Counted from the stretch's first letter, positions 37,068 through 48,190 are shown. The stretch is 64,000 nt of DNA from Amycolatopsis keratiniphila subsp. keratiniphila (GCF_001620365.2 NZ_LQMT02000018.1:2396-66395), one strand, 5' to 3'. A program made the numbers and translations. The notes: generated by a model not told the origin, from the letters alone.

Positions 37068-37532
37068 ATGGCGAAATATCCGCTCTCGGCGGAGGAATTG
37101 GCCCGGTTCGCCCATCTCGGCAGGGAAAGCAGCACGCTGACCGTTCTCCGGCACGCGCGTATCGCCGAGCGGATGGGCCTGTCCGCCACGGACCACAAGG
37201 TGCTCGAACTCGCCGGGCAGGCGCCGGGACCGTTGACAGCGGGCAGGATCGCGGAGCTGACCGGGTTGTCGACGGGTGCTGTGACCGGCGTCATGGACAG
37301 GCTCGAGAAGGCGGGCCTCGCCCGCCGCGTCCGCGACACCGCCGACCGCCGGAAGGTACTGATAGAGGTCGTTCCCGGCGCCATGGAGCGGTACGCGCCG
37401 CTCTTCGAATCCGCGTACACGAACATGAAGTCGGTGCTCGAGCAGTTCTCTCCGGACGAGCGGAAAGTGCTGGAGCGATTCCAGAGCGCGTTGCTCGACG
37501 GTCTTCGCGACGAACTCCCCGGTACCGCATAG
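37068..37532 (+). CDS. MarR family regulator
   Basis: 154 residues with a winged-helix core (GRIAELTGLSTGAVTGVMDRLEKAGLARRVRDTADRRK) including the wing DxRxK-type turn. ATG 37068 follows GGAGGGG. It is divergent from moaA and precedes the molybdate genes, but nothing shows that it controls them. Ligand unknown. Confidence 0.87.
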   Translation: MAKYPLSAEELARFAHLGRESSTLTVLRHARIAERMGLSATDHKVLELAGQAPGPLTAGRIAELTGLSTGAVTGVMDRLEKAGLARRVRDTADRRKVLIEVVPGAMERYAPLFESAYTNMKSVLEQFSPDERKVLERFQSALLDGLRDELPGTA

Positions 37533-37552
37533 CTTTTCCGTATCTGCGGAAG

Positions 37553-37558
37553 TAATCT
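37553..37558 (+). promoter_or_regulatory. -10 hexamer TAATCT, leaderless TOBE gene
   Basis: TAATCT ends 7 nt before ATG 37566, only 20 bp after the MarR stop codon, so the molybdate operon has its own promoter. Confidence 0.6.
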
Positions 37559-37565
37559 GCCAGAC

Positions 37566-37970
37566 ATGCCGCAATTTCGGTTGTCTGAGGCCGCTCGTCT
37601 GCTCGGCGTCAGCGACGACACCGTCCGCCGCTGGGTCCGCGCCGGCCAGCTGACCGCGTTCGACGACTCGGCGGGCCGCAAGGTGGTCGACGGCGCCGAG
37701 CTCGCCGCGTTCGCCAAGGCGCAGGCCGAACAGCCCGACGATCCCTCGAACGTCGGCCGTTCCGCGCGCAATCGCTTCGTCGGCCTCGTCACCGAGGTCG
37801 TCACGGACAAGGTGATGGCGCAGGTCGAGCTGCAGTGCGGCCGGCATCGCGTGGTCTCCCTGATGAGCGCCGAAGCCGTCCGCGAGCTCGGGCTGCGGCC
37901 GGGGGTGCTCGCGGTCGCCGTCGTCAAGGCGACCACCGTCGTGATCGAAACCCCGGAAGGAAGCCGATGA
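37566..37970 (+). CDS. HTH-TOBE molybdate-binding regulator
   Basis: 134 residues. A MerR-like helix-turn-helix (RLSEAARLLGVSDDTVRRWVRAGQL, about 5-30) is joined to a TOBE/Mop domain (SARNRFVGLVTEVVTDKVMAQVEL, about 66-130), which binds molybdate or tungstate. It probably represses or tunes modABC, whose first gene overlaps its stop codon by 4 bp. Confidence 0.87.
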   Translation: MPQFRLSEAARLLGVSDDTVRRWVRAGQLTAFDDSAGRKVVDGAELAAFAKAQAEQPDDPSNVGRSARNRFVGLVTEVVTDKVMAQVELQCGRHRVVSLMSAEAVRELGLRPGVLAVAVVKATTVVIETPEGSR

Positions 37971-38719
37971 GGAGAGTCGTCCCCGCCCTGCTCGCGCTGG
38001 CACTGGCCGCGACGGCCTGTGGTTCCGGGGAACCGGCCGCGGAGGCCAAGACGCTGACCGTGTTCGCGGCGGCGTCGCTGACCGAGTCGTTCGGGACGCT
38101 GGGCAAACGGTTCGAGGCGCAGAACTCCGGGGTGTCCGTGAAGTTCAGCTTCGAGGGCTCCTCGGCGCTGGTCCAGAAGCTGACCCAGGGCGCGAAGGCG
38201 GACGTGTTCGCCTCCGCGGATCAGGCCAATATGGACAAGGCCGCCAAGGGCGAGGCGCTCGACGGGCAGCCGTCGGTGTTCGCCACCAACCGGCTCGCCA
38301 TCGCGGTCGGCAAGGGCAACCCCAAGGGCATCAAGGGCCTGGCCGACCTCGCGAAGGACGGGCTGACCGTGGTCGTCTGCGCTCCGCAGGTGCCGTGCGG
38401 GTCGGCGGCGAAGAAGGTCCAGCAGTCGTCCGGGGTCACGCTCAAGCCCGCCAGTGAGGAGCAGGACGTCAAGTCGGTGCTCGCGAAGGTGCAGTCGGGC
38501 GATGCCGACGCCGGGCTCGTCTACGTCACCGATGCGACGTCGGCGGCCGAGAAGGTGGACAAAGTGGACTTCCCCGAGGCGGCGGGTGCGATCAACGAGT
38601 ACCCGATCGCGGTGGTGAAGGACGCTCCGCAGGCCCAGCTCGCCGGGCTGTTCAGGGACTTCGTCCTCGGTGAGGAAGGCAAGAAGGAATTGGCGAAGGT
38701 CGGTTTTGGCACGCCGTGA
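37967..38719 (+). CDS. modA: Molybdate-binding lipoprotein
   Basis: 250 residues. Lipobox TACGS, then the ModA fold ([21 protein letters not shown], the oxyanion-binding Ser motif and [26 protein letters not shown]). ATG 37967 overlaps the regulator stop (ATGA). Confidence 0.94.
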   Translation: MRRVVPALLALALAATACGSGEPAAEAKTLTVFAAASLTESFGTLGKRFEAQNSGVSVKFSFEGSSALVQKLTQGAKADVFASADQANMDKAAKGEALDGQPSVFATNRLAIAVGKGNPKGIKGLADLAKDGLTVVVCAPQVPCGSAAKKVQQSSGVTLKPASEEQDVKSVLAKVQSGDADAGLVYVTDATSAAEKVDKVDFPEAAGAINEYPIAVVKDAPQAQLAGLFRDFVLGEEGKKELAKVGFGTP

Positions 38720-39512
38720 CCCCGCGCGGGGCGGGGTCCCCTGGATCCTCTGGCCGCCGGCGATCTGCGCGCTGGCGCTGGTAGTGCTGCCGGTCGTCGG
38801 CCTGCTGGTGCGTTCGGACCTGACGCGCTTCCCGAGCCTCATCACCTCGACGTCGTCGCTGAACGCGCTCAAGCTCTCGCTGCTCACCGCCGGACTGTCC
38901 ACTGTGGCCTGTGTGCTGCTCGGCGTCCCGCTCGCCGTGGTGCTCGCGCGTTCGGGGGCGCGCGGTGTCCGCGTGCTGCGCGCGGTGGTGCTGCTGCCGC
39001 TGGTCCTGCCGCCGGTGGTCGGCGGGCTGGCGCTGCTGTACCTGCTGGGCCGCAAGGGTTTCCTCGGCATCCTGGTGACCACGCTGACCGGTGAGCAGGT
39101 GCCGTTCACCACGGCCGCCGTGGTCATCGCGCAGACGTTCGTCGCGATGCCGTTCCTGGTGGTGAGCCTCGAAGGAGCCCTCCGCGGCGCCGGCGACCGG
39201 TACGAACGGGTCGCCGCGACGCTCGGCGCCAGGCCGTGGACGGTGTTCCGCCGGGTCACGCTGCCGCTGCTGATGCCCGCGCTCGGCTCGGGCATCGTGC
39301 TCAGCTTCGCGCGGGCCCTGGGCGAGTTCGGCGCGACGATCACCTTCGCGGGAAGCCTCGAAGGGGTGACCCGGACCCTGCCGCTGGAGGTCTACACCCA
39401 GGCCGAGGTCGACGTCGACAGCGCCGTGGCGCTCGCCTTGCTGCTCATCCTGGTCGCCGTCGCGGTGATCGCGCTCGCCCGGCCGCGCGCGCTCGAAGGG
39501 GTCCGGTCGTGA
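38706..39512 (+). CDS. modB: Molybdate ABC permease
   Basis: 268 residues with five or six helices and the EAA loop [31 protein letters not shown] 38706 has AAGG upstream and overlaps the modA end by 14 bp. Confidence 0.92.
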   Translation: MARRDPARGGVPWILWPPAICALALVVLPVVGLLVRSDLTRFPSLITSTSSLNALKLSLLTAGLSTVACVLLGVPLAVVLARSGARGVRVLRAVVLLPLVLPPVVGGLALLYLLGRKGFLGILVTTLTGEQVPFTTAAVVIAQTFVAMPFLVVSLEGALRGAGDRYERVAATLGARPWTVFRRVTLPLLMPALGSGIVLSFARALGEFGATITFAGSLEGVTRTLPLEVYTQAEVDVDSAVALALLLILVAVAVIALARPRALEGVRS

Positions 39513-40573
39513 CCCTTTCGGCCGAGATCGCCCTCCGGCGCGGCGAGTTCACCTTGGACGTCGGCTTCGACGTCCCCGACGGGGGCGTGCTCGCGCTGCT
39601 CGGCCCGAACGGGTCGGGCAAGTCCAGCGTGCTCGGCTGCCTCGCCGGCCTGCTCCGGCCGGACCGGGCACGGATCACGCTCGGCGGGTGTGGCCTGGCC
39701 GGCCTGCCGCCGCACGCGCGCGGGATCGGCCTGCTCTCCCAGGACGCCCTGCTCTTCCCGCATCTGTCCGCTTTGGACAACGTCGCCTTCGCGCCGCGCT
39801 CGACCGGAGCCGGGCGCGCCGAGGCGAAGCGGCGCGCCCGGGAGTGGCTGACCGAAGTGGACGCGCTCGAATTGGCCGATCGACGGCCCGCCCAGCTCTC
39901 CGGCGGGCAGGCGCAGCGGGTCGCGATCGCGCGGGCACTGGCCGCCGAGCCGGGACTTCTGCTGCTCGACGAGCCGTTCGCCGCGCTGGACGTCGACGCG
40001 GCACCCGCCATCCGAGGTCTGCTTCGGCGGGTGTTGCGGTCCGGACCGCCGACCGTCCTGGTCACGCACGACCCGCTCGACGCGCTGGCGCTGGCCGATC
40101 ACGTCGCCGTCCTCGACGGCGGCCGGATCGTCGAACGCGGCGAGACTCGCAGGGTCCTCTCCGCGCCGCGCACGGCGTTCACCGCGCGGATCGCCGGGCT
40201 GAACCTGGTGCCCGGTGTCGCCGTCGAAGGCGGTTTGCGCACGTCAGGCGGGTTGCTGGCCGGAATTTCGGCCGAGGACGTCGTCGAGGGCGAAGCGGCC
40301 GTCGCCGTCTTCGCGCCCAGCGCCGTCGCCGTGTATCTGCGCGACGGTGAGCATCGGGGCAGCCCGCGCAACACCGTCGGGGGAATCGTCGACGCGCTCG
40401 AACCACACGGGCCGGTGATCCGCGTCCGGGCCCGCGGCGACGACTGGGCGGCGGGGCTGGCCGCCGACCTCACCCCGGCCGCGGTCGCCGAACTGGCGCT
40501 CGAACCCGGCACACCGGTCGATCTTTCGGTCAAGGCGGCGTCCGTGGCTGTTCACGCCGTCTCGGATCATTAG
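39509..40573 (+). CDS. modC: Molybdate ABC ATPase
   Basis: 354 residues: Walker [10 protein letters not shown], signature [15 protein letters not shown], Walker B LLLLDEP, switch His in [10 protein letters not shown], and a C-terminal TOBE-like molybdate domain (about 225-354). GTG 39509 overlaps the modB stop. Confidence 0.92.
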   Translation: MTLSAEIALRRGEFTLDVGFDVPDGGVLALLGPNGSGKSSVLGCLAGLLRPDRARITLGGCGLAGLPPHARGIGLLSQDALLFPHLSALDNVAFAPRSTGAGRAEAKRRAREWLTEVDALELADRRPAQLSGGQAQRVAIARALAAEPGLLLLDEPFAALDVDAAPAIRGLLRRVLRSGPPTVLVTHDPLDALALADHVAVLDGGRIVERGETRRVLSAPRTAFTARIAGLNLVPGVAVEGGLRTSGGLLAGISAEDVVEGEAAVAVFAPSAVAVYLRDGEHRGSPRNTVGGIVDALEPHGPVIRVRARGDDWAAGLAADLTPAAVAELALEPGTPVDLSVKAASVAVHAVSDH

Positions 40574-40576
40574 GGT
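40571..40576 (+). promoter_or_regulatory. -10 hexamer TAGGGT before the HAD-IIA gene
   Basis: TAGGGT ends 7 nt before ATG 40584, but the overlapping G-rich stretch GGGTGGGA could equally be a ribosome-binding site. Confidence 0.35.
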
Positions 40577-40583
40577 GGGACCC

Positions 40584-41378
40584 ATGAACGAGCGCCGTTG
40601 GACCTACCTCAGCGACATGGATGGCGTGCTGGTGCAGGAGGAGCATCTCGTGCCCGGCGCGGACGAGTTCCTCAAGGAGCTGCGCGCCAACGACATCGGC
40701 TTCCTGGTGCTGACCAACAACTCGATCTACACCCCGCGCGACCTGCGGGCGAGGCTCGAGCGGACCGGCCTCGACATCCCCGAGGAGGCCATCTGGACCT
40801 CCGCGCTGGCGACCGCGAAGTTCCTCGCGTCGCAGCGGCCGAACGGCTCGGCGTTCGTGATCGGCGAGGCCGGGCTCACCACGGCGCTGCACGAAGTCGG
40901 CTACGTGCTGACCGAACGCGACCCCGACTACGTCGTCCTCGGCGAGACGCGGACGTACAGCTTCAGCGCCATAACCCGCGCGATCAGGCTGATCGAGGGC
41001 GGCGCGAAGTTCATCGCCACCAACCCGGACGCCACCGGCCCGAGCATGGAGGGCTCGATGCCCGCCACCGGTTCGGTCGCCGCGCTGATCGAGAAGGCGA
41101 CCGGCCGTTCGCCGTACTACGTCGGCAAGCCGAACCCGCTGATGATGCGCTCCGCGCTGCGGCGGCTCGGCGCGCATTCGGAGTCGACGCTGATGATCGG
41201 CGACCGGATGGACACCGACGTCCACTCGGGAATCGAGGCCGGATTGCAGACGATCCTGGTGCTCACCGGCATCTCCACCCGGGAGAGCGCGGAGCATTAC
41301 CCGTACCGGCCGACCAAGATCATCGACTCGATCGCCGATCTGGTCGGGCGCACCGGCGACCCGTTCGGCGAAGGCTGA
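40584..41378 (+). CDS. HAD-IIA hydrolase (NagD-like phosphatase)
   Basis: 264 residues. Motif I DMDGVLV, motif II LVLTNNS, the lysine in [11 protein letters not shown] and motif [16 protein letters not shown]. NagD-type enzymes dephosphorylate nucleotides or sugar phosphates; the substrate is unknown. ATG 40584 is used. Confidence 0.88.
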   Translation: MNERRWTYLSDMDGVLVQEEHLVPGADEFLKELRANDIGFLVLTNNSIYTPRDLRARLERTGLDIPEEAIWTSALATAKFLASQRPNGSAFVIGEAGLTTALHEVGYVLTERDPDYVVLGETRTYSFSAITRAIRLIEGGAKFIATNPDATGPSMEGSMPATGSVAALIEKATGRSPYYVGKPNPLMMRSALRRLGAHSESTLMIGDRMDTDVHSGIEAGLQTILVLTGISTRESAEHYPYRPTKIIDSIADLVGRTGDPFGEG

Positions 41379-41403
41379 GCGACACGATCGCATGCGGAGG
41401 GCT

Positions 41404-41409
41404 TATCGT
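41404..41409 (+). promoter_or_regulatory. -10 hexamer TATCGT, leaderless phosphoesterase gene
   Basis: TATCGT ends 6 nt before ATG 41416; this spacing supports that start over ATG 41392. Confidence 0.5.
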
Positions 41410-41415
41410 CAGACG

Positions 41416-42231
41416 ATGCACGACGATCAGCCCACGTCCCCGACCTATGTGGTCGGTGACGTGCACGGACACCGGGACGAGCTGGCCGAGGCGCTCCGGG
41501 AGAAGGGGCTGCTCGACTCCGACGACGACTGGGCCGGCGGCGAAGCGACCCTGTGGTTCCTCGGCGACTTCGTCGACCGGGGGCCCGACGGCGTCGGCGT
41601 CATCGACCTGGTGATGCGGCTGGAACGCCAGGCCGCCACGGCGGGCGGGCACTGCGGGACGCTGCTGGGCAACCACGAGATCCTGCTGCTCGGGATGTAC
41701 CACTTCGGCGACACGGAGGTGCCGTCCGACTTCGGGCCGCGCAGCTTCGCCCGCAGCTGGGAGATCAACGGCGGGCTGCTCGAAGACCAGGACAGGCTCA
41801 CCCCGCAGCACATCGAATGGCTCACCTCGCGCCCGATGCTGACGCTGGCCGCGGACCATCTGCTGATGCATTCGGACACGCTCGAGTACCTCGGCTGGGG
41901 CGAGGACATCGACGGGATCAACGCGCGTGGCCGCGAGATCCTCGAAGGCAGCGACATCGAGGCCTGGTGGGACGTGTGGCGGCGGATGACCACGCGGTAC
42001 GCCTTCCGCGGCCCGGAGGGCGCCGAGGTCGCGCAACAGCTCATGGACCGGCTCGGCGGCGAGCGGATCGTGCACGGGCACAGCGTCATCGCCGACCAGC
42101 TGGGGATCCACCCCGCGCAGATCGAGGGACCGTATCTCTACGCGGGCGGGAAGGCGCTGGGGATCGACGGCGGGTTGTTCGTCGGCGGTCCGTGCCTGAT
42201 CATCCCGCTGCCTTGGGAGCCCGAGGACTGA
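41416..42231 (+). CDS. Metallophosphoesterase
   Basis: 271 residues with the calcineurin-like metal motifs GDVHGH, GDFVDRGPD, GNHE and VHGHS. PPP-like bacterial phosphatases of this type act on nucleotides or phosphoproteins. The substrate is unknown. Confidence 0.87.
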   Translation: MHDDQPTSPTYVVGDVHGHRDELAEALREKGLLDSDDDWAGGEATLWFLGDFVDRGPDGVGVIDLVMRLERQAATAGGHCGTLLGNHEILLLGMYHFGDTEVPSDFGPRSFARSWEINGGLLEDQDRLTPQHIEWLTSRPMLTLAADHLLMHSDTLEYLGWGEDIDGINARGREILEGSDIEAWWDVWRRMTTRYAFRGPEGAEVAQQLMDRLGGERIVHGHSVIADQLGIHPAQIEGPYLYAGGKALGIDGGLFVGGPCLIIPLPWEPED

Positions 42232-42266
42232 GCCGCCGGGCTCGTCAGTTGCCGGCCACGGCCGAC

Positions 42267-42319
42267 GTTGCGAAAGCCACTTTCGCAACCTTCAACGTTG
42301 CGAAAGTGGCTTTCGCAAC
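42267..42319. repeat. Nested hairpin repeat (family D), copy 1
   Basis: Two 23-bp arms pair perfectly around CTTCAAC. Each arm is itself a hairpin, GTTGCGAAAG-CCA-CTTTCGCAAC. The whole 53 bp recurs unchanged at 49852-49904. It lies between convergent genes. Confidence 0.92.
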
Positions 42320-42365
42320 CCCCCCGCCGGTCAAAGGCGGCACCCCGGCAAGACCGCGGCGCCAC

Positions 42366-42740
42366 TCACGGGAGCTCGACGATCTCCTTGCCCAGCGGCA
42401 TCAGCGAGACCGGGATCATCTTGAAGTTCGCCACGCCCAGCGGGATCCCGATGATCGTGATGCACAGCGCCACCCCGGTCAGCACATGGCCGATGGCGAG
42501 CCAGAGCCCGGCGAAGATGAACCAGATGACGTTGCCGATCGTCGACGCGGCCCCGGAGTCGCGCCGGTCCACCACGGTGCGGCCGAACGGCCAGAGCGCG
42601 TACGCCGCGATCCGGAACGACGCCAGCCCGAACGGGATGGTGACGATCAGGATGCAGCAGATGACGCCGGCGACGATGTAGCCGAGCGCCATCCACAGAC
42701 CGCACAGCACGAGCCAGATGACGTTGAGGATCAGGCGCAT
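42366..42740 (-). CDS. YccF family membrane protein
   Basis: 124 residues with two similar halves, each with paired hydrophobic segments (NVIWLVLCGLWMALGY and NVIWFIFAGLWLAIGH), typical of YccF. Function unknown. ATG 42740 overlaps the phzF-like stop (ATGA). Confidence 0.88.
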   Translation of the reverse strand: MRLILNVIWLVLCGLWMALGYIVAGVICCILIVTIPFGLASFRIAAYALWPFGRTVVDRRDSGAASTIGNVIWFIFAGLWLAIGHVLTGVALCITIIGIPLGVANFKMIPVSLMPLGKEIVELP

Positions 42741-43501
42741 CAGACGTGCAACTCCCCGCTGGCCACGGTGACCGCCTGCCCCGAAAGCAGGACGCGGTCG
42801 CCTTCGAGTTTCATCCGGACGATGCCGCCGCGGGCCGAGGCCTGCTCGCCGACGAGCTCGTCCCGGCCGAGCCGGGCGGCCCAGTACGGCGCGAGGACAC
42901 AGTGCGCGGAGCCGGTGACGGGGTCTTCGTCGATGCCGACACCCGGCGCGAAGAACCGGGTGACGAAGTCGATCCCGTCCACGTCACCCGGTGCGGTGAC
43001 CATGAGCCGCCCGTTCCAGTGCGCGCGCAGCGCGGCCAGGTCCGGCGCGAGCGAACGCACCACGGACGCGTCGTCCACCACCGCGAACAGGTTGTGCTTG
43101 CTGCGCCCGACGTACTCGAACTCCAGGCCCGGCAGGATCGACGACAGGTCGTCGTCCGACTCGCGGGGCGGATCCGACGGGAAGTCCATCGACACCCAGC
43201 CGTCTTCGGCTCGGCAGCGCAACTCGCCGCTTTTCGTCGTGAAGGTCTGCTCGCCGCCGAGGACGTGTGTGGTCGCCAGCGTCGCGTGCCCGCACAGGTC
43301 GACTTCGGTCTCCGGTGTGAACCAGCGAAGCGACTTCGGCCCTTCGCCACCGACCTCGACGAAGGCCGTCTCTGCGTGCTTCAGCTCGGCGGCCACGGAC
43401 TGCATCCAGTCCGCGTCGCCCGGAGCGTCCAGCAGGACCACGCCGGCGGAGTTACCGGCGAAGGCTTCGGAGGTGAAGGCGTCGACGATGTAGAGGCGCA
43501 T
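42740..43501 (-). CDS. PhzF family isomerase-like protein
   Basis: 253 residues, diaminopimelate epimerase-like fold. Catalytic Glu in [18 protein letters not shown] and DPVTGSAHC are the family motifs. Outside phenazine clusters PhzF proteins have unknown substrates. ATG 43501 has a -10 hexamer 7 nt upstream. Confidence 0.88.
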   Translation of the reverse strand: MRLYIVDAFTSEAFAGNSAGVVLLDAPGDADWMQSVAAELKHAETAFVEVGGEGPKSLRWFTPETEVDLCGHATLATTHVLGGEQTFTTKSGELRCRAEDGWVSMDFPSDPPRESDDDLSSILPGLEFEYVGRSKHNLFAVVDDASVVRSLAPDLAALRAHWNGRLMVTAPGDVDGIDFVTRFFAPGVGIDEDPVTGSAHCVLAPYWAARLGRDELVGEQASARGGIVRMKLEGDRVLLSGQAVTVASGELHV

Positions 43502-43508
43502 GCCCTCG

Positions 43509-43514
43509 ACGATA
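43509..43514 (-). promoter_or_regulatory. -10 hexamer TATCGT, leaderless phzF-like gene
   Basis: TATCGT (minus strand) ends 7 nt before ATG 43501. Confidence 0.5.
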
Positions 43515-43634
43515 TCGGCCGCGGCCGGACCCAGCCTCCGGGTTTCCCCTGAGGTGGTCTCCACTTGCAGGTGGCCGCCGTCACGCCGCGTTCCTAGACT
43601 CGACGCGTCGATGCCGCCGAACGCAGGAGTCTCC

Positions 43635-45293
43635 ATGCCCGACGCCCCCGCCTTGCCGAGTTACGCATCGGGAATCTCGGACACCCCGCTGCTGGGGGAC
43701 ACCATCGGCGACAACTTCGATCGCACCGTCGCCGCCTTCGGCGACCGGGACGCGCTCGTCGACCGCGCGGCCGGGAAACGCTGGACCTACACCGAACTCG
43801 CGGCCGAAGTGGACGCGCTCGCGCTGGGCCTGCTCGACCTCGGGATCGCCAAGGGCGACCGCGTCGGCATCTGGTCGCCGAACCGGTGGGAGTGGACCTG
43901 CGTCCAGTACGCGACCGCGAAGATCGGCGCGATCCTCGTCAACATCAACCCGGCGTACCGCTCGCACGAACTCGAATACGTGCTGAACCAGGCCGGCATC
44001 AAACTCATCATGGCCGCGAACTCGTTCAAGACCTCCGATTACGCGGGCATGATCGCCGAAGCGGGGCCGAAATGCCCGGCGCTGGAACACGTCGTGCTGC
44101 TCGACGGCCCCGAGTGGCCGTCGATGCTGGAGATCGGCCGGAAGGCCGACCGCGCGCCGCTGGTGAAACGGCAGGCCGAACTCTCCGCGGACGACCCGAT
44201 CAACATCCAGTACACGTCCGGCACCACGGGTTTCCCCAAGGGCGCCACGCTCAGCCACCACAACATCCTCAACAACGGCTACTTCGTCGGCGAACTCTGC
44301 AACTACACCGAAGCCGACAAGATCTGCATCCCCGTGCCCTTCTATCACTGCTTCGGCATGGTGATGGGCAATCTCGCGGCGACGAGCCACGGCGCCTGCA
44401 TGGTCATCCCGGCGCCCGCGTTCGAGCCGAAGGCCACCCTCGAAGCCGTCGCGGCCGAGAAATGCACGTCCCTGTACGGGGTTCCGACGATGTTCATCGC
44501 CGAACTGGCCGACCCGGACTTCGCTTCCCACGACCTGTCTTCGCTGCGGACCGGGATCATGGCGGGCTCGCCGTGCCCGGTCGAGGTGATGAAACAGGTC
44601 ATCGACCGGATGGGCATGGCGGAGGTGTCGATCTGCTACGGCATGACCGAGACGTCGCCGGTTTCGACGCAGACCCGCGCGGACGATTCCGTGGAGCGGC
44701 GGGTGTCGACGGTCGGCCGGGTCGGGCCGCATCTGGAGGTCAAGGTCGTCGACCCGGAGACCGGGCTGACCGTGCCGCGCGGCGAACCGGGCGAACTCTG
44801 CACCCGCGGCTACTCGGTGATGCTGGGTTACTGGGAACAGGCCGACAAGACGGCCGAGGCGATCGACGCGGCGCGGTGGATGCACACCGGCGACCTCGCG
44901 ATCATGGACGCCGACGGGTACGTCAACATCACCGGCCGTATCAAGGACATGGTCATCCGCGGCGGTGAAAACCTGTACCCGCGCGAGATCGAGGAATTCC
45001 TCTACACCCATCCCGACATCCTCGACGCGCAGGTGATCGGCGTCCCGGACGAGAAGTACGGCGAGGAACTCATGGCCTGGGTCCGCATGCGCGAGGGCGC
45101 GGAGCCGCTGACGGCCGAAACGGTGCGGGAGTTCTGCGAGGGCAAGCTGGCGCGCTACAAGATCCCGCGCTATGTCCACGTCGTCGAGGAGTTCCCGATG
45201 ACGGTGACCGGCAAGGTGCGCAAGGTCGAGATGCGGGCGGAGTCGATCAGCATCCTCGGGCTGGAGAAGGCGGCGGCGACCAAGCACGCCTGA
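43635..45293 (+). CDS. AMP-binding acyl-CoA synthetase
   Basis: 552 residues. P-loop [11 protein letters not shown] (about 192), GMTETSP, TGD with [16 protein letters not shown], and the catalytic lysine in TVTGKVRK. It activates a fatty or related carboxylic acid to its CoA ester. ATG 43635 follows AGGAG. The chain-length preference is not visible. Confidence 0.9.
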   Translation: MPDAPALPSYASGISDTPLLGDTIGDNFDRTVAAFGDRDALVDRAAGKRWTYTELAAEVDALALGLLDLGIAKGDRVGIWSPNRWEWTCVQYATAKIGAILVNINPAYRSHELEYVLNQAGIKLIMAANSFKTSDYAGMIAEAGPKCPALEHVVLLDGPEWPSMLEIGRKADRAPLVKRQAELSADDPINIQYTSGTTGFPKGATLSHHNILNNGYFVGELCNYTEADKICIPVPFYHCFGMVMGNLAATSHGACMVIPAPAFEPKATLEAVAAEKCTSLYGVPTMFIAELADPDFASHDLSSLRTGIMAGSPCPVEVMKQVIDRMGMAEVSICYGMTETSPVSTQTRADDSVERRVSTVGRVGPHLEVKVVDPETGLTVPRGEPGELCTRGYSVMLGYWEQADKTAEAIDAARWMHTGDLAIMDADGYVNITGRIKDMVIRGGENLYPREIEEFLYTHPDILDAQVIGVPDEKYGEELMAWVRMREGAEPLTAETVREFCEGKLARYKIPRYVHVVEEFPMTVTGKVRKVEMRAESISILGLEKAAATKHA

Positions 45294-45372
45294 CACTTCG
45301 AGGCAACCTGTCACACCGTTGTCGCGTGTTCCCTTCGTGGCGGACCCGAACCGCCGCGAAGGGGAGAAAGTC

Positions 45373-46518
45373 ATGACACTCAAGCGAAGCAGAAGAGCTC
45401 TCGCGCTGGCAGGCTCGCTCGCGGTGCTGCCGCTGATGCTGCCCGGCGTGGCGGCCGCCGCCACCGGCCCGATCGATCTGGGCACGCTGCCGGGGGATCA
45501 GTACAGCGAGGTCAATGCGGTCAACGAAGACGGCGTCATGGTCGGTTCGTCGACACCGCTGGAAACCCAGATCAAGTACCACGCGGCGAAATGGGACGCG
45601 CAGGGCCGGATTTCCGCGTTGCCCGGCCTCGGCGGCGAGCAGAGCAAGGCGACGGACGTCAACCGCGGTGGGGTCGCGGTCGGCTGGGCCCACAAGGACG
45701 CGGACTGGAACCAGGCGGCGGTCAAATGGGCGCCCGACGGCACGGTGACCGCGTTGCCGTACCTGCCCGGCGGGGATTACGCGACCGCGAACGCGATCAC
45801 CGACGGCGGCGTGATCGTCGGCGCCGGGCGCGCGGCGGACGGGACGATGCACGCCGTCCGGTGGAATCCGGACGGCAAGGCGGTGGACCTCGGCGGTTTG
45901 CCGGGCGGCGCCTACGCGAACGCGGAATGGATCACCCCGGACGGCAGGACCGTCGCCGGGACGGCGTCCGACGCGGCGGGGAAGAACCACGTCGTGCGCT
46001 GGAATCTCGCCGGCGTGATCACCGATCTTTCCCCGGGCAATCCGCGCGCCACCCCGGAGGACATGAACGACTTCGGGGTGATCGTCGGAAGCGCCGACGA
46101 CGCGAGCGGCAACCCGAAACCCGTGCGGTGGGAACGTGACGGGCGGATGACCTGGCTGGAGTACCCGGAAAGCGGGCCCGCCTGGGCGAACGCGGTCAAC
46201 AACGCCGGTGCCGCGGCAGGCGGCGGCTATCTGGTGTTCGGTACGGAAAGCCCGGTCAAGTGGAACCGCGCCGGGACCCGTACGACGCTTTCGACCGCGC
46301 GCGGGCTGGGTTACGACATCGACCGGCTCGGCACGGTCGTGGGCCTGGAGAACAACATCGCGACGAAGTGGTCGGCGAACGGCACTCCGACGGTCCTCGG
46401 TGTGCTGCCGGGCGGCTCCTACAGCGTCGCCACCCACATCGCACCGAACGGGACGATCATCGGCTTGTCCGACAACGAAAACGGCCGCATCCACGCCGTG
46501 TACTGGCCCGCCGGCTAA
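45373..46518 (+). CDS. Secreted HAF-repeat (beta-propeller-like) protein
   Basis: 381 residues. Signal peptide (about 1-30, ending AAAA) followed by about seven repeats of the type LGTLPG...A.AINxxGxVVG (for example LPGLGGEQSKATDVNRGGVAVGW, LPYLPGGDYATANAITDGGVIVG). HAF-family proteins are extracellular with unknown function. ATG 45373 has GGGGAGAAAG upstream. Confidence 0.82.
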   Translation: MTLKRSRRALALAGSLAVLPLMLPGVAAAATGPIDLGTLPGDQYSEVNAVNEDGVMVGSSTPLETQIKYHAAKWDAQGRISALPGLGGEQSKATDVNRGGVAVGWAHKDADWNQAAVKWAPDGTVTALPYLPGGDYATANAITDGGVIVGAGRAADGTMHAVRWNPDGKAVDLGGLPGGAYANAEWITPDGRTVAGTASDAAGKNHVVRWNLAGVITDLSPGNPRATPEDMNDFGVIVGSADDASGNPKPVRWERDGRMTWLEYPESGPAWANAVNNAGAAAGGGYLVFGTESPVKWNRAGTRTTLSTARGLGYDIDRLGTVVGLENNIATKWSANGTPTVLGVLPGGSYSVATHIAPNGTIIGLSDNENGRIHAVYWPAG

Positions 46519-46522
46519 CGCA

Positions 46523-46571
46523 CGTGAAGGCCCCCTTCCCTCGACTGAGCCGAGGGAAGGGGGCCTTCACG
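46523..46571. repeat. Perfect hairpin repeat (family B), terminator candidate
   Basis: 21-bp arms beginning CGTGAAGGCCCCCTTCCC around a 7-nt loop fill the 58-bp gap between convergent genes, so it must serve both. Confidence 0.9.
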
Positions 46572-46576
46572 CGGGA

Positions 46577-47548
46577 TCAGGCCGCGGAATTGGCGGCGGC
46601 CGCGGCGATCGCCTTCGCGTCCTCTTCGCCGAAGGTCTCTTCGAGGTTCTCCGGCGAGTAGTCGAGATCGATCTGCTCCACCGGCATCCCGCGCGCGGAC
46701 TCGATCGCGCCGAGACGCCGCTGTGCCCGGTCCGCCGCGTACTGGATGATCTCTTCGGGATCGTTGTCGAACGGGATCTCCTCGAACTGGTCCTGCACCC
46801 ACTGGATCATGCCCAGCGCGTGGGGGAGCAGTTCGCCCATCCGTTGCTGCACCGCGTCCCACAGCGAATCGTCGGCGGCCACGTGACGGCGGCAGGTGAA
46901 GGTGCCCCACGCCATGTGGCGGCGTTCGTCGTCGCCGATGCGGCGCACCAGTTCCTGCATGCCCGGCAGGATGTCGTGCTGCGTGCAGATCAGCTGCCAC
47001 GAGTAGTACCCGGTCAGCGCGAGACTGCCCTCGATGACGTGGTTGTAGGTGACGCTCGCGCGGATCTGGTTGAGCGGGCTGGGATCGTCTTCCAGCGCGC
47101 GCAGCGACTGCGGCAGCTCTTCGTAGAAAAGCTTGCGGTAGTGGGGATTCTCCGCGACGTACGGATGCAGGTCCTCGGTCAGCCCGACGGAGTCCATCCA
47201 CCGGCGGAACACCTCGGTGTGCTTGGCCTCCTCGAAACAGAACTGCGTCAGGTACATCTCGTCGCCGAAGCGGCCGGTCGCGGACATCGCCCGCATGAAC
47301 GGCTGGATGTCTTCGGTGACCGCCTCTTCGCCCGCGATGAACTGCGCCACGAGATAGGTCGTCGACCGCTGCTGTTCCGGGTTGAGGCTTTCCCAGCCCT
47401 CGCGTTCACGGGAGAAGTCGATGTCGGCCGGGTTCCAGAACTTCTTGTTCCCCTTGACGAACAGCCGCAGCGGGAACGAGTCCCAGTTCAGCCCGCCCTT
47501 GCGGAGTGAGGAAAAACCGGTCCGCAGTTCGGAGAGCGTGTCGGTCAT
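46577..47548 (-). CDS. R2-like ligand-binding oxidase (R2lox, Mn/Fe)
   Basis: 323 residues, like M. tuberculosis Rv0233. The N-terminus [23 protein letters not shown] is typical. Metal ligands lie in [19 protein letters not shown] and [11 protein letters not shown]; Val in YLVAQF and Tyr in VTYNHVIEG are likely the pair that forms the ether cross-link. The physiological reaction is not established. ATG 47548 follows AAGGGGA and overlaps the TetR stop by 4 bp. Confidence 0.92.
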   Translation of the reverse strand: MTDTLSELRTGFSSLRKGGLNWDSFPLRLFVKGNKKFWNPADIDFSREREGWESLNPEQQRSTTYLVAQFIAGEEAVTEDIQPFMRAMSATGRFGDEMYLTQFCFEEAKHTEVFRRWMDSVGLTEDLHPYVAENPHYRKLFYEELPQSLRALEDDPSPLNQIRASVTYNHVIEGSLALTGYYSWQLICTQHDILPGMQELVRRIGDDERRHMAWGTFTCRRHVAADDSLWDAVQQRMGELLPHALGMIQWVQDQFEEIPFDNDPEEIIQYAADRAQRRLGAIESARGMPVEQIDLDYSPENLEETFGEEDAKAIAAAAANSAA

Positions 47549-48156
47549 GGTGTCCCCTTCGAATCGGTGGTCAGCGCCCGTATCGCGGGTGCCAGCACGG
47601 CGACGACCGCCGCCGCCGCCTCGCCGGCCGAATGCGTCGGCATGACGAGATGGGACAGGGAAAGCCGCACGACGGTCTCCGCCAGCAATGTGGCGGATTC
47701 CGGGGAGAGCGACGGCTCGAACTCGCGGTACTGCCCGGCCGCGACCTCGGTGGCCGCGGTCAGGATCGGTTCGCCCTTGGTGGTGAGCAGGGGAAGCAGG
47801 TCCTCGCCCGCTTCGGTGCCCAGCGTGGTGGCGACGAGCCGGTTCTCGCGGGCGTGCTCGATCGTGTACACGACCGCCTCGCGGATCCCGTCGCGCAGGT
47901 CGAGCGCGTCCTGGACGCGCAGGCGGATGCCTTCCAGGAACTCCGAAGTCGTCCGGAGGACCACGGCTTCGGCGAGCGTGCCCTTGTTGCCGAACTCGTT
48001 GTAGACGGTCTGCCTGCTCACGCCGGCGCGGGCGGCGACGTCCGCCATCCGCAGGGCCCTGTAGCCGTGCTCGGTGAGCAGCTCGGTGGCCGCGTCGAGC
48101 AGCGCCTCCCGCAGAGAGGCCTTGGTCCGATCGGAGAAGCTCGTGATCTCGCCCAC
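47545..48156 (-). CDS. TetR family regulator of R2lox
   Basis: 203 residues with an N-terminal TetR helix-turn-helix ([28 protein letters not shown]). It precedes and overlaps the R2lox gene, the same pairing as Rv0232-Rv0233, so it probably controls the operon including itself. The start is GTG 48156, with CAAGCT 6 nt upstream. Confidence 0.9.
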   Translation of the reverse strand: MGEITSFSDRTKASLREALLDAATELLTEHGYRALRMADVAARAGVSRQTVYNEFGNKGTLAEAVVLRTTSEFLEGIRLRVQDALDLRDGIREAVVYTIEHARENRLVATTLGTEAGEDLLPLLTTKGEPILTAATEVAAGQYREFEPSLSPESATLLAETVVRLSLSHLVMPTHSAGEAAAAVVAVLAPAIRALTTDSKGTP

Positions 48157-48165
48157 ATTTCCAGC

Positions 48166-48190
48166 TTGACACAGATCGTGCGCATGTCAA
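48166..48190. promoter_or_regulatory. Inverted repeat over the TetR promoter
   Basis: TTGACA-N13-TGTCAA spans the minus-strand -35 (TTTGAC or TTGACA, 48185-48191) up to near the -10-like CAAGCT (48162-48167). It is a plausible operator for self-repression. Confidence 0.55.
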